Positions 31,463 to 39,661 of a stretch of 53,297 bases of DNA are shown piece after piece (positions within the stretch are counted from its first letter, which is position 1; each line of letters begins with the position of its first letter). The stretch is from Paramylibacter kogurei (lineage in GTDB: Bacteria > Pseudomonadota > Alphaproteobacteria > Rhodobacterales > Rhodobacteraceae): assembly GCF_002742285.1 (NCBI RefSeq), contig NZ_MDGM01000011.1, positions 1 to 53,297 on the forward strand, in the 5' to 3' direction. Both the position numbers and the translations under genes were made by a program. The notes beneath the pieces were generated by a model, which searched no databases, had not been told where the DNA came from, and saw only the letters and a list, made by a program, of their open reading frames with translations.

Positions 31463-31509
31463 ATGTTCCTTTGTCAACGAAAAATGTTCGTTTATGTTCG
31501 TTTGTGAAC
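31463..31509 (-). promoter_or_regulatory. glpD promoter with GlpR-type operators
   Basis: ATGTTC at 31463-31468, ATGTTCG at 31484-31490 and ATGTTCG at 31494-31500 are spaced 21 and 10 bases, on one face of the helix. GTGAAC at 31504-31509 is the inverted half. They resemble the E. coli GlpR half-site TATGTTCGTT. Reading leftward, TTGACA lies at 31477-31472, and 17 bases on comes a weak -10 (TTTCAT). The operators thus cover the -35 region and spacer, which fits repression. Confidence 0.7.
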
Positions 31510-31521
31510 TTGACCAAAACG

Positions 31522-31536
31522 TCACGAATATCGTGA
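31522..31536. promoter_or_regulatory. 15-bp perfect palindrome in the glpD-glpR intergenic region
   Basis: TCACGAATATCGTGA is a perfect inverted repeat, unlike the ATGTTCG half-sites beside it. It lies between the two divergent promoters. It may bind a second regulator; which one is unknown. Confidence 0.5.
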
Positions 31537-31608
31537 ATTTGATGGAGAATTCTTGCAAACCACACAAAAGAAAACATATTCTGTTAAACACCATGCAGGA
31601 GAACAGAC

Positions 31609-32367
31609 GTGTCACAAAGTTTTCGCCATCCAGATATTCTTAAGGCCGCGCGCGCCGAAGGCAAAGTGACCGTTGATGGCTTGGCCGAAAAATTCGGCGT
31701 CACCTTGCAAACCATTCGCCGCGATCTGTCCGAATTGGCCGATGCGGGGAAATTGGAACGCGTGCATGGCGGTGCGATATTGCCATCTGGTGTATCCAAC
31801 ATCGGATACGAGGAACGCCGCCAATTAAACGCCGAGGCCAAAGCCAAAATCGCAAAGGCCTGTGCAGCAAGCATCCCCAATGGTTCATCTGTTTTCATCA
31901 ACATCGGCACCAACACAGAAGCCGTGGCACGTGAATTGCTGTTTCACAAAAACCTGATGGTTGTGACCAACAATATGAATGTCGCCAATATCTTGGTTGA
32001 TAACGCGGATTGCGAAATCGTAGTGGTTGGCGGTAGTTTGCGCCGATCCGATGGCGGGTTGATTGGCAATCTGACCATCCGTGCAATTGAAATGTTCAAA
32101 TTTGATCTGGCGATTATTGGGTGTTCTGCACTGGACGATGACGGTGATATTCTGGATTTCGACATCCAAGAAGTGGGCGTCAGCCAAACCATCATTCGCC
32201 AAGCACGCAAAACATTTTTGGTATCAGATCATTCAAAATTCAAACGCAGCGCACCGATACAAATCGGATCACTTGGCGCGATTGATACGTTTTTCACGGA
32301 TCAAAAATTGCCGGCACCTTTGGCAAAGAAATGCAAGGAATGGGGTACGACCATCACCCTACCCTAG
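31609..32367 (+). CDS. glpR: glycerol-3-phosphate regulon repressor, DeoR family
   Basis: 252 residues from GTG 31609 with AGGAG upstream. DeoR-type winged helix at the N-terminus (GKVTVDGLAEKFGVTLQTIR, residues 18-37) followed by a ribose-5-phosphate-isomerase-like sensor domain with VFINIGTNTEAVARELL and KRSAPIQIG towards the C-terminus. Divergent from glpD with operators between; glycerol 3-phosphate is the expected inducer. It ends in a CTAG tetramer shared with the convergent metallo-beta-lactamase gene. Confidence 0.9.
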   Translation: MSQSFRHPDILKAARAEGKVTVDGLAEKFGVTLQTIRRDLSELADAGKLERVHGGAILPSGVSNIGYEERRQLNAEAKAKIAKACAASIPNGSSVFINIGTNTEAVARELLFHKNLMVVTNNMNVANILVDNADCEIVVVGGSLRRSDGGLIGNLTIRAIEMFKFDLAIIGCSALDDDGDILDFDIQEVGVSQTIIRQARKTFLVSDHSKFKRSAPIQIGSLGAIDTFFTDQKLPAPLAKKCKEWGTTITLP

Positions 32368-33257
32368 CTGTTTTTCAATCCTTTGATCGGCACTTTGAGC
32401 ATTGGATTGCCATCCTTATCGGCCGGAACATTTCCCGCACGCATATTCACCTGTAATGATGGAATAATCAGTTTGGGCATGGCCAAGGTTGCATCGCGCT
32501 GTGTGCGCATTTTCACAAAATCCGCCTTGGTTTTTCCATCGCCAACATGAATGTTGTTTTTCCGCTCTTCGCCCACGGTGGTTTCCCATGCAATGTCGCG
32601 ACCATTCGGGCCGTAATCGTGGCACATAAACAGACGCATATCATCGGGTAGCGACAGAACCTTTTGAATTGAATCATATAATTCTGACGCAGAGCCCCCG
32701 GGAAAATCGCAACGCGCAGAACCACCATCTGGCATAAACAACGTATCCCCGACAAATGCCGCATCGCCAATCACATGCACCATACAGGCCGGCGTGTGCC
32801 CAGGGGTGGCAATGGCAAATGCGTTCAATTCACCAATTGTATAGGTATCACCATCGGCGAATAGCGCGTCAAACTGGCTTCCGTCGCGTTCAAATTCCGT
32901 GCCTTCGTTAAAGATTTTGCCAAAGGTATCTTGGATCACGGTGATTTTGTCTCCAATCCCCATTTTCCCACCCAGCTGTTGTTGGATATAGGGTGCCGCC
33001 GAAAGGTGATCCGCATGAACATGGGTTTCGATAATCCATTCAAGGGTCAGGTTATTTTCACGGATATATGTAATGATCGCATCGGCGTGTTCATATGTGA
33101 TTTCACCCGCGGCATAATCAATATCCATCACCGTATCATAGACCGCACAGGCCGATGTTGCGGGATCTGTCACCACATAAGAAATAGTATTCGTACCCTG
33201 ATCAAAGAATCCTTTGATCAGGGGTTTTTGGGTCATATCAACGGGATAGTCATACAT
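32364..33257 (-). CDS. metallo-beta-lactamase-fold protein, Blh/persulfide-dioxygenase-like
   Basis: 297 residues, a single MBL domain without a rhodanese extension. Metal ligands: THVHADH at 78-84, His154 in TPGHT, Asp171 in GDTLF and His213 in MCHDYG. ARCDFPGG (181-188) is the typical ETHE1/Blh segment, which in relatives oxidises glutathione persulfide to sulfite. GGAG lies seven bases before ATG. Last gene of an operon with an NsrR-like regulator and two YeeE-type proteins. Beta-lactam hydrolysis is not expected. Confidence 0.88.
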   Translation of the reverse strand: MYDYPVDMTQKPLIKGFFDQGTNTISYVVTDPATSACAVYDTVMDIDYAAGEITYEHADAIITYIRENNLTLEWIIETHVHADHLSAAPYIQQQLGGKMGIGDKITVIQDTFGKIFNEGTEFERDGSQFDALFADGDTYTIGELNAFAIATPGHTPACMVHVIGDAAFVGDTLFMPDGGSARCDFPGGSASELYDSIQKVLSLPDDMRLFMCHDYGPNGRDIAWETTVGEERKNNIHVGDGKTKADFVKMRTQRDATLAMPKLIIPSLQVNMRAGNVPADKDGNPMLKVPIKGLKNS

Positions 33258-33275
33258 TATATGCTCCTGTTTTGA

Positions 33276-33710
33276 TTATATTTTGGCCTTGGACATCAGG
33301 CCGTTTTTCAACGCGCGCGCCACCAAAATACCCGCGATCATCGCGATGGTGAAAATGAACACTTCGGATTTCAGGCTGCCGATGGCGGGAATTGATGCGC
33401 CGGGGCAAAAACCTGCGATACCCCAGCCAATGCCAAACACGGCTGCGCCGCCAATTAACTGTGTGTCAATTTCGTTGCGCGTAGGGATGCTGAACTTGGT
33501 TGCGAATATGGGGTGATGGCGACCAAACACAATGCGATACCCGATCATTGTGGTGATCAATGCCCCACCCATCACAAATGCCAATGATGGGTCCCAAGTG
33601 CCAGCGATATCAAAAAAGTTCAAAACCTTGGCTGGATTGATCATGCCAGATATGGAAATGCCCAAACCAAAAACCAGCCCAATGATAATATAAGAAATGT
33701 TTTTCATCAT
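33276..33710 (-). CDS. YeeE/YedE-family membrane protein (second half-size unit)
   Basis: 144 residues from ATG 33710, overlapping the previous stop by 4 bases; a second ATG at 33707 has better spacing from GGAG and may be the true start. Four hydrophobic segments. GIGWGIAGFCPGASIPAIGS near residues 85-105 carries the family's cysteine implicated in moving thiosulfate or related sulfur species in larger YeeE proteins. Such half-size pairs (PmpA/PmpB type) accompany blh genes. Substrate unproven. Confidence 0.82.
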   Translation of the reverse strand: MMKNISYIIIGLVFGLGISISGMINPAKVLNFFDIAGTWDPSLAFVMGGALITTMIGYRIVFGRHHPIFATKFSIPTRNEIDTQLIGGAAVFGIGWGIAGFCPGASIPAIGSLKSEVFIFTIAMIAGILVARALKNGLMSKAKI

Positions 33711-34138
33711 ACTGCTCCGATCAGGTGGCGAATGACATAAACCGTTGCGATGGCCGTGATCATGAATGTGATTGTTGCCACGATGGAACGTGGTGAAAAT
33801 CGTGCAATGCCACAAACCCCATGCCCCGATGTGCAGCCTGCGCCAAAGGTCACACCGATCCCAACCAAGAAACCACCGATGATAATCGCAGGTGTTGTGA
33901 TCGGCACATCAATTGCGGGCATTACCCCTGTAAACAACACATAGACAACGGGTGCGGCGATCATACCAAGGATCACAAGAATGCGCCAAACCTGTTCCTG
34001 ACCACGTTCAACAATAGCGCCCGCCAATATACCCGTGGCACCAAAAATGCGCCCATGCATGAGCATCAACAAAACAGCGGCAAACCCGATCAGGACGCCC
34101 CCGAATAATGATGCATATGGAGTGAATGCTGTTTCCAT
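33707..34138 (-). CDS. YeeE/YedE-family membrane protein (first half-size unit)
   Basis: 143 residues with four hydrophobic segments and VTFGAGCTSGHGVCGIARFS near residues 90-110, the cysteine-containing signature of sulfur-transport YeeE proteins. It starts four bases behind the regulator stop and overlaps the next gene, so all four genes of this unit are coupled. It probably pairs with the following protein to form one complete channel. Confidence 0.82.
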   Translation of the reverse strand: METAFTPYASLFGGVLIGFAAVLLMLMHGRIFGATGILAGAIVERGQEQVWRILVILGMIAAPVVYVLFTGVMPAIDVPITTPAIIIGGFLVGIGVTFGAGCTSGHGVCGIARFSPRSIVATITFMITAIATVYVIRHLIGAV

Positions 34139-34142
34139 CTGA

Positions 34143-34607
34143 TTATACCTTTTCTTGTGGTGTTGTGGCGCGTTCCAGCGGCAGGATACGTTCCAAAAGT
34201 TGTGATTTATTGGCAGAAATATCAGCGATTGTCAGTGCATCAAACACCGCAATAAATGCCGACATCGCGCGTTGCATCGCTTCGGACAAACGACACATCC
34301 CGATCAAGGGACACGTATTGGTTGTAGCGTTAAAACATTCGACCAATTCAAATGATCCTTCGGTCAGGCGCAAAACATCGCCCACCACAATTTCATCCGC
34401 CCCGCGCGCAAGCCGAAATCCACCCGCACGCCCACGTACCGTTTCAAGATACCCAGCACGCCCCAATTCATGTACGATTTTTACAATGTGAGGGCGCGAT
34501 AATTTATGGACGCGCACCACATCATCCACCCGCACCAAATTTGGGTGGTGTAATGCCGCCATTTGCAATGAGCGCAGGGCGTAGTTTGAATAGCTCGACA
34601 ATTTCAT
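34143..34607 (-). CDS. nsrR: Rrf2-family regulator, NsrR-like
   Basis: 154 residues from ATG 34607 (MKLSSYSNYALRSLQMAALH), the family start; a TTG-initiated extension to 34649 is unlikely. A winged helix with RVDDVVRVHKLSRPHIVKIV and the wing GRAGGFRLARG is followed by three cysteines, Cys91, Cys99 and Cys105, placed as the iron-sulfur ligands of NsrR. The cluster should sense nitric oxide; sulfide or persulfide sensing is an alternative given the neighbours. A box resembling the NsrR consensus lies just upstream. Confidence 0.8.
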   Translation of the reverse strand: MKLSSYSNYALRSLQMAALHHPNLVRVDDVVRVHKLSRPHIVKIVHELGRAGYLETVRGRAGGFRLARGADEIVVGDVLRLTEGSFELVECFNATTNTCPLIGMCRLSEAMQRAMSAFIAVFDALTIADISANKSQLLERILPLERATTPQEKV

Positions 34608-34650
34608 ACTGTGACGATCAACCACTGTGGCAAGTTGTTTCTGCGACAAT

Positions 34651-34673
34651 AAGTTATATTTGAAATGTGGCTT
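34651..34673. promoter_or_regulatory. NsrR-type operator overlapping the cydA promoter
   Basis: A 23-bp imperfect dyad with AAG and CTT at its ends and ATTT and AAAT flanking a central G. By my count 16 of 23 bases agree with the enterobacterial NsrR consensus. For the rightward cydA promoter it covers a -35-like TTGAAA at 34660-34665, with TAATAA 18 bases on. It is 43 bases upstream of the regulator's own ATG. Confidence 0.6.
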
Positions 34674-34719
34674 TTACAAGTGTTAATAACCGAACTGATA
34701 CCAAACAAAGGGAACAGCT

Positions 34720-36081
34720 ATGTTTGATTCATTTTCGGCGGAAATGCTGGCGCGAATGCAATTTGCGTTCACCATTTCATTTCACATTATTTTCCCGGCC
34801 TTTTCCATCGGGCTGGCGAATTTTTTAGCAGTGCTAAATGCGCTTTGGCTGGCCACGGGCAATGATACATACCGTGTATTATTTGATTATTGGAAAAAGA
34901 TTTTCGCCGTGGCATTCGCCATGGGCGTGGTTTCGGGCATCACCATGTCCTATCAATTTGGCACGAACTGGTCAGTGTTTTCAGACAAGGCTGGCCCTGT
35001 CATTGGGCCTTTAATGGCCTACGAAGTGTTATCGGCATTTTTCCTAGAGGCTGGATTTTTGGGGATCATGCTATTTGGGCGCGAACGTGTGGGGCATAAA
35101 TTGCACATGTTCGCCACCGCTATGGTGGCCTTTGGCACATTAATGTCCGCAACATGGATTTTATCGGTGAATTCATGGATGCAAACCCCCGCTGGATTTG
35201 CCATGAATGACCAAGGTCAGTTTATACCAGAGGATTGGTGGGCCATCGTGTTCAACCCATCCTTCCCTTATCGTCTGACACATATGGTGATTGCGGCGTT
35301 CCTGACCACATCATTTGTGGTGGGGGGTGTTGCGGGCTGGCATTTGCTGCGCGATCACACCAATGCCGCCACGCGCAAAATGTTTTCCATGGCGCTCTGG
35401 ATGGCTGCGATTGTTGCACCCATTCAGATTTTTGTGGGCGACATGCATGGGCTGAATACGTTGGAGCATCAACCCGTCAAGGTCATGGCGATGGAAGGCC
35501 ATTTTGACAGCCACCCAGATGGTGCGCCATTGATCCTGTTTGGCATCCCAAACGAGGCAGAAAAGCGTGTTGATTACGCCGTGCAAATTCCAAAACTGTC
35601 GTCACTGATTTTGAAACACCATCTGGATGCGCCCCTTGATGGGTTGGATACGATTGATGATGCGGATGAACCGCCCATCGCCATCGTATTTTTCAGCTTT
35701 CGCATCATGGTGGGCATTGGTTTTGCCATGCTCGGCGTTGGGATCTGGAGCCTGTGGGCGCGGTATCAAGGGCGTCTTTATGATGCGAAATGGCTGCACC
35801 GCGTTGCCGTCATCATGGCGCCAAGCGGTTTTGTTGCCGTGCTTGCGGGCTGGATCACAACAGAGGTCGGGCGCCAACCGTTCACGGTTTATGGATTGCT
35901 GCGCACCAGTGAATCGCTCGCCCCCGTGGCCGCGCCCGCCGTCGCCACATCATTGATCGCGTTTATCATCACCTATTTTTTCGTCTTTGGCGCAGGTACA
36001 TTTTATTTGTTACGCCTGATGTCATACGTGCCCGAAAACAACCCATTCCCCGGTGAACCAAAGGAGATCGCACATGTTTGA
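34720..36081 (+). CDS. cydA: cytochrome bd-type quinol oxidase subunit I (CIO type)
   Basis: 453 residues, nine or so membrane spans. Ligands and quinol residues visible: His22 in SFHIIFPAFSIG (heme b595/d axial ligand region), QPVKVMAMEGHF in the Q-loop with its Lys and Glu, and GRQPF near residue 387. The Q-loop is the short form, typical of the cyanide-insensitive branch. It reduces oxygen with quinol without pumping protons. Divergent from the NsrR-like gene; AAGGGAAC precedes the ATG. Confidence 0.94.
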   Translation: MFDSFSAEMLARMQFAFTISFHIIFPAFSIGLANFLAVLNALWLATGNDTYRVLFDYWKKIFAVAFAMGVVSGITMSYQFGTNWSVFSDKAGPVIGPLMAYEVLSAFFLEAGFLGIMLFGRERVGHKLHMFATAMVAFGTLMSATWILSVNSWMQTPAGFAMNDQGQFIPEDWWAIVFNPSFPYRLTHMVIAAFLTTSFVVGGVAGWHLLRDHTNAATRKMFSMALWMAAIVAPIQIFVGDMHGLNTLEHQPVKVMAMEGHFDSHPDGAPLILFGIPNEAEKRVDYAVQIPKLSSLILKHHLDAPLDGLDTIDDADEPPIAIVFFSFRIMVGIGFAMLGVGIWSLWARYQGRLYDAKWLHRVAVIMAPSGFVAVLAGWITTEVGRQPFTVYGLLRTSESLAPVAAPAVATSLIAFIITYFFVFGAGTFYLLRLMSYVPENNPFPGEPKEIAHV

Positions 36082-37075
36082 CCTTGCAGATATCTGGGCC
36101 GCGATTATCGCATTTGCCGTACTTACATATGTAATCATGGATGGGTTTGATTTGGGGATTGGGATTCTATTCCCATTCTTAAAAACCGAACACGAACGCG
36201 ATTTGGCGATGAATTCTGTGGCCCCCGTTTGGGATGGCAACGAAACATGGTTGGTGATGGGTGGTGGCGGATTGCTCGCGGTTTTTCCATTAGCTTATGC
36301 CATCGTATTACCCGCACTATACATGCCGATCACGTTGATGTTGCTGGCGTTGATTTTTCGCGGGGTGGCGTTTGAATTTCGCTGGCGCACCAAACGCTGG
36401 AAACCCGTTTGGGATGTTGCGTTTATTGGTGGGTCTACCACCGCCGCATTTTGCCAAGGCATCGCGCTTGGCGCATTGGTGCAAGGTATCAAGGTTGCCG
36501 ATCGCGCCTATGCCGGTGGTTGGTGGGATTGGTTATCACCGTTTTCTATCCTGACAGGATTTGCAGTTGTGATCGGTTATGCGTTGCTGGGTGCGACATG
36601 GTTGGTGATGAAAACCGAAGGCGATATAAACGCACAGATGCGCAAATATGCGACCCCCCTTGCCATCGGAACATTGGCGTTAATCGGTGTGGTCAGCTTG
36701 CTGACCCCATTGCAAAATCCTGTCTATTTTGAACGTTGGTTCACTTGGCCACAAATGGGGTTCAGCATGATTGTGCCCGCCTTATTGTTATGCGCCACTT
36801 ACGTATTATTCAAAGGATTGAGAAGTGGCAAAGACGTGTCTCCATTTCTGGCAAGCCTATCGATTTTTATCCTGTGTTTCGCAGGGATCGGGATAAGCTT
36901 TTATCCAAATATCATCCCACCGTCCCTGTCCATCCAAGAGGCCGCCGCACCCGACAGCAGCCTTGAATTTGCGCTGGTCGGCACGGTGATTTTATTGCCG
37001 TTAATCTTGGGTTATACGGCATATGCCTATTGGGTGTTTCGCGGCAAAATGGACCCTGATGAAGGATACCATTAA
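36074..37075 (+). CDS. cydB: cytochrome bd-type quinol oxidase subunit II
   Basis: 333 residues from ATG 36074, overlapping cydA by 8 bases with AAGGAG inside the cydA end. Eight or nine hydrophobic segments; MDGFDLGIGILFPF near residue 25 and DGNETWLVMGGGGLLAVFP near residue 60 are the family signatures. Structural partner of CydA. Confidence 0.94.
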   Translation: MFDLADIWAAIIAFAVLTYVIMDGFDLGIGILFPFLKTEHERDLAMNSVAPVWDGNETWLVMGGGGLLAVFPLAYAIVLPALYMPITLMLLALIFRGVAFEFRWRTKRWKPVWDVAFIGGSTTAAFCQGIALGALVQGIKVADRAYAGGWWDWLSPFSILTGFAVVIGYALLGATWLVMKTEGDINAQMRKYATPLAIGTLALIGVVSLLTPLQNPVYFERWFTWPQMGFSMIVPALLLCATYVLFKGLRSGKDVSPFLASLSIFILCFAGIGISFYPNIIPPSLSIQEAAAPDSSLEFALVGTVILLPLILGYTAYAYWVFRGKMDPDEGYH

Positions 37076-37179
37076 TGGCACATAAATCATGGAAACAAAT
37101 CGCGTGGTTTGTCGCGCTTTGGCTGGCCAGTGTTGCTTGCCTGTCGGTTGTGGCATTCGTAATCAAGCTATTTTTGTAA
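37075..37179 (+). CDS. small bd-oxidase-associated membrane protein, DUF2474 type
   Basis: 34 residues beginning MAHKSWKQIAWFVALWLASV and ending in a hydrophobic helix with a lysine before the last three residues. Its ATG overlaps the cydB stop (TAATG). It is the CydX-like third subunit that accompanies CIO-type oxidases. The last 17 bases overlap the 3' end of the convergent beta-glucosidase gene. Too short for usual gene calling. Confidence 0.8.
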   Translation: MAHKSWKQIAWFVALWLASVACLSVVAFVIKLFL

Positions 37180-38488
37180 TCGCTTTGCGTTGCGCCAACA
37201 GATTTTGAAACCAATACCATGAATCCTTGGGTGTGCGTGCGTGCGTTTCAAAATCCACATGGACCAAGCCAAAGCGTTCTTTGTATCCAAACGCCCATTC
37301 AAAATTGTCCAACAACGACCACGCATAATATCCGCGCAGTGCCACTCCATTTTCGCGTGCCTTTAACGCCGCTGCGATATGGGATTGAAAATAGGAAATG
37401 CGCTGTTGATCCGACACCCCACCAGCACTGATACGATCATGTGATGCCATGCCATTTTCGGTAACATACAACGGCAAATTGGGTGCGTAATCATCATGAA
37501 TACGTTGCAAAAAAAAGGTTAAACCTTGGGGGTAAATTTCCCAATTCATTGACGTTTTTTCCAACGGCCCATGCGATGTTTTACCATATGGAAACATGCC
37601 CGTGTTGTCATCGTAGACGATTGCACGGGTATAATAATTCAAGCCAAGCCAATCAATTTCTTGGCTGATGCTTGCCATGTCATCTTGCCAATTTGGGGGC
37701 ATATGCGGTTCTAGATATGGTAAAATATCATCTGGATATTGGCCTTTGCAAATTGCCGAAATGAACCAGCGATTATAAAGCCCGTCATAAATTTTCGCCG
37801 CACGCAAATCCGCATCATTTTCGCTGGCGGCTTGGGCATATTCCATATTCAACACAATACCCAGATTTTTGACGTTTTGCGCACGTAATGCGGACATCCC
37901 TGCGCCATGTGCAGCAAGGATGTTATGCATCGCCAATGCCGCCGATTTTAAATCAGTTTTACCCGGCGCATGATGCCCCAAAAAATGTGAAAGCCATGCG
38001 ATGCACCACGGTTCGTTGATCGTGGCAACATGATCCAATCGATCACCAAACGCGGCACCAACGGATTGTGCAAAATCACCAAAGTGATCCGCCGTGTCGC
38101 GATTTTCCCAGCCCCCGTTTGCGGCAAAACGCGCGGGTAGATCCCAATGATAGAGCGTCGCACTGGGTGATAGCCCACGTTCCAACATGCCATCAATCAA
38201 GCGATCATAAAAATCAAAACCTTCGGGATTTTTCGCACCTTCTGGAAACAAACGTGGCCATGAAAATGAGAAACGATAGCTGTCAAAACCTGCGTCTTTG
38301 ATCAAATCTAAATCCGACTGCCAGTGATGAAAATGATCACAGGCAATCACACCCGTTTCACCATTGGCGGTGCCGCCTGATTTCGCAAAGCTGTCCCAAT
38401 GGCTTTTGCCGCAACCACCAAAGTTTGTGCCTTCGATTTGATAAGCTGCAGTGGCAACCCCCATGGTGAAATCACACGGTATCCGCAT
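37163..38488 (-). CDS. bglA: beta-glucosidase, glycoside hydrolase family 1
   Basis: 441 residues, a normal single-domain GH1 (beta/alpha)8 barrel. Acid/base Glu159 in TINEP and nucleophile Glu344 in YVTENG are present, with the N-terminal GVATAAYQIEG. No signal peptide, so it acts on imported beta-glucosides such as cellobiose. Its ATG overlaps the stop of the LacI-type regulator by one base, so it is under the same control as the agl genes. Confidence 0.93.
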   Translation of the reverse strand: MRIPCDFTMGVATAAYQIEGTNFGGCGKSHWDSFAKSGGTANGETGVIACDHFHHWQSDLDLIKDAGFDSYRFSFSWPRLFPEGAKNPEGFDFYDRLIDGMLERGLSPSATLYHWDLPARFAANGGWENRDTADHFGDFAQSVGAAFGDRLDHVATINEPWCIAWLSHFLGHHAPGKTDLKSAALAMHNILAAHGAGMSALRAQNVKNLGIVLNMEYAQAASENDADLRAAKIYDGLYNRWFISAICKGQYPDDILPYLEPHMPPNWQDDMASISQEIDWLGLNYYTRAIVYDDNTGMFPYGKTSHGPLEKTSMNWEIYPQGLTFFLQRIHDDYAPNLPLYVTENGMASHDRISAGGVSDQQRISYFQSHIAAALKARENGVALRGYYAWSLLDNFEWAFGYKERFGLVHVDFETHARTPKDSWYWFQNLLAQRKAITKIA

Positions 38489-39504
38489 TATATTTTCATC
38501 CCTGTTGATTTCCCAACCACCAATTCAGGTTCCCAAATTTCCGTTGAAATTGCCAAAGGATCATCAACCGCTGCCATCATCATATGTGCAACCCGTGTGC
38601 CCGCGCGGTACAATGATGAACGTAAACATGTAATTTGCGGCACGGCCGCATGGGTGCCCAAGAAACCAAAATCATCGTCAAATGTGACGACAGAAATATC
38701 TTTGCCCGCGATCAGACCCGCATCAGCAATTGCACGCATAACTCCCAACGCCACCAATTTTGACGCACATAAAAACGCAGTTGGTGGATTGGGCAGTGGT
38801 AATATTTTGGTGGCAACCTCGTATCCGTAAACCTCTGACATATCTTGTGAAAACATCAGTTCTGGGCGCGCGGGGATGGCCGCGCGTTGCAAGCCGGTTA
38901 AAAAACCCATGCGCCGTTTATTGGCGAAATCCATGTTTTCCATTCCGTTCAACAACGCAATATCGCGATGGCCAAAATCCACCAAAAATTGGGTTGCGCG
39001 TTCAAACGCGCCTTCGTTGTCAACATCCAGATAATTATAGGGCTGGGTCGCCCCCGCACTGCGCCCATGCACAACAAAGGGCACGCCCAATGTTTGGAGC
39101 AAATCAATGCGTGGATCATCCACCAATGGCCCTTGCAAAACAAACCCATCAACGCGATTTGATTTCACCAATTTGCGATAGGTTGCGAGTTCTTCGTCTT
39201 GGGCACAAATTTTCATCACAATATCAATGCCAAAGTCCGCATATGCAATTCCGACACCTGCCATGAAATCGGAAAAATGCGGGTTAATCATTTGATGGTT
39301 CCCCAGTGGAATAATATGCCCAATTGCACCCACCTTGCCCGTGGCCAACCCCCGCGCAGATTGGGATGGCATATAACCATGAACTTTCGCCGCTTCGATC
39401 ACGCGCTGACGGGTTTTTTCCGACACTTCGGGAAATCCGTTAAGGGCACGGCTTACGGTTGTTTGTGACAACCCAAGATATGATGAAAGCTCTTTTAGAT
39501 TCAT
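38488..39504 (-). CDS. aglR: LacI-family transcriptional regulator (AglR-like)
   Basis: 338 residues from ATG 39504 (MNLKELSSYLGLSQTTVSRA). The LacI helix-turn-helix is residues 4-25, the hinge follows at about 45-60, then a periplasmic-binding-protein-like sensor domain. GGAA precedes the ATG; a TTG at 39531 would add nine residues without support. Divergent from aglE with matching operators between. It most likely represses agl and its own operon with bglA; the inducing sugar is not known. Confidence 0.88.
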   Translation of the reverse strand: MNLKELSSYLGLSQTTVSRALNGFPEVSEKTRQRVIEAAKVHGYMPSQSARGLATGKVGAIGHIIPLGNHQMINPHFSDFMAGVGIAYADFGIDIVMKICAQDEELATYRKLVKSNRVDGFVLQGPLVDDPRIDLLQTLGVPFVVHGRSAGATQPYNYLDVDNEGAFERATQFLVDFGHRDIALLNGMENMDFANKRRMGFLTGLQRAAIPARPELMFSQDMSEVYGYEVATKILPLPNPPTAFLCASKLVALGVMRAIADAGLIAGKDISVVTFDDDFGFLGTHAAVPQITCLRSSLYRAGTRVAHMMMAAVDDPLAISTEIWEPELVVGKSTGMKI

Positions 39505-39508
39505 TTTT

Positions 39509-39520
39509 CCAAAGCGATTA
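39509..39520. promoter_or_regulatory. LacI-type half-operator before the aglR start
   Basis: CCAAAGCGATTA shares its left arm with the perfect operator at 39618-39631, 109 bases away, and lies 4 bases upstream of the aglR ATG. It sits downstream of a leftward TTGACA (39564-39559) with TAATGC 18 bases on. It suggests autoregulation and possibly looping between two sites. Confidence 0.5.
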
Positions 39521-39577
39521 AAATTTTCCAAACAGCATTAGACGTTCGCACAACCAATTGTCAAAGGCAATTTTACC

Positions 39578-39631
39578 TTGACAGACTCGCGCATAAGGGC
39601 GCATTTATGACAAACATCCAAAGCGCTTTGG
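39578..39631 (+). promoter_or_regulatory. aglE promoter with perfect LacI-family operator
   Basis: TTGACA at 39578-39583 is followed about 18 bases on by a weak CATTTA -10. Just downstream, CCAAAGCGCTTTGG at 39618-39631 is a perfect 14-bp palindrome with the central CG typical of LacI-family operators. Binding there would block early transcription. Confidence 0.75.
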
Positions 39632-39661
39632 GTGCTTCATCAATTCTTGGGAGGACATAAG

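Noticed and set aside
32364..33257. A beta-lactam resistance gene
   Set aside because: The fold is metallo-beta-lactamase but the ARCDFPGG segment and sulfur-gene context place it with Blh/ETHE1-type persulfide enzymes.
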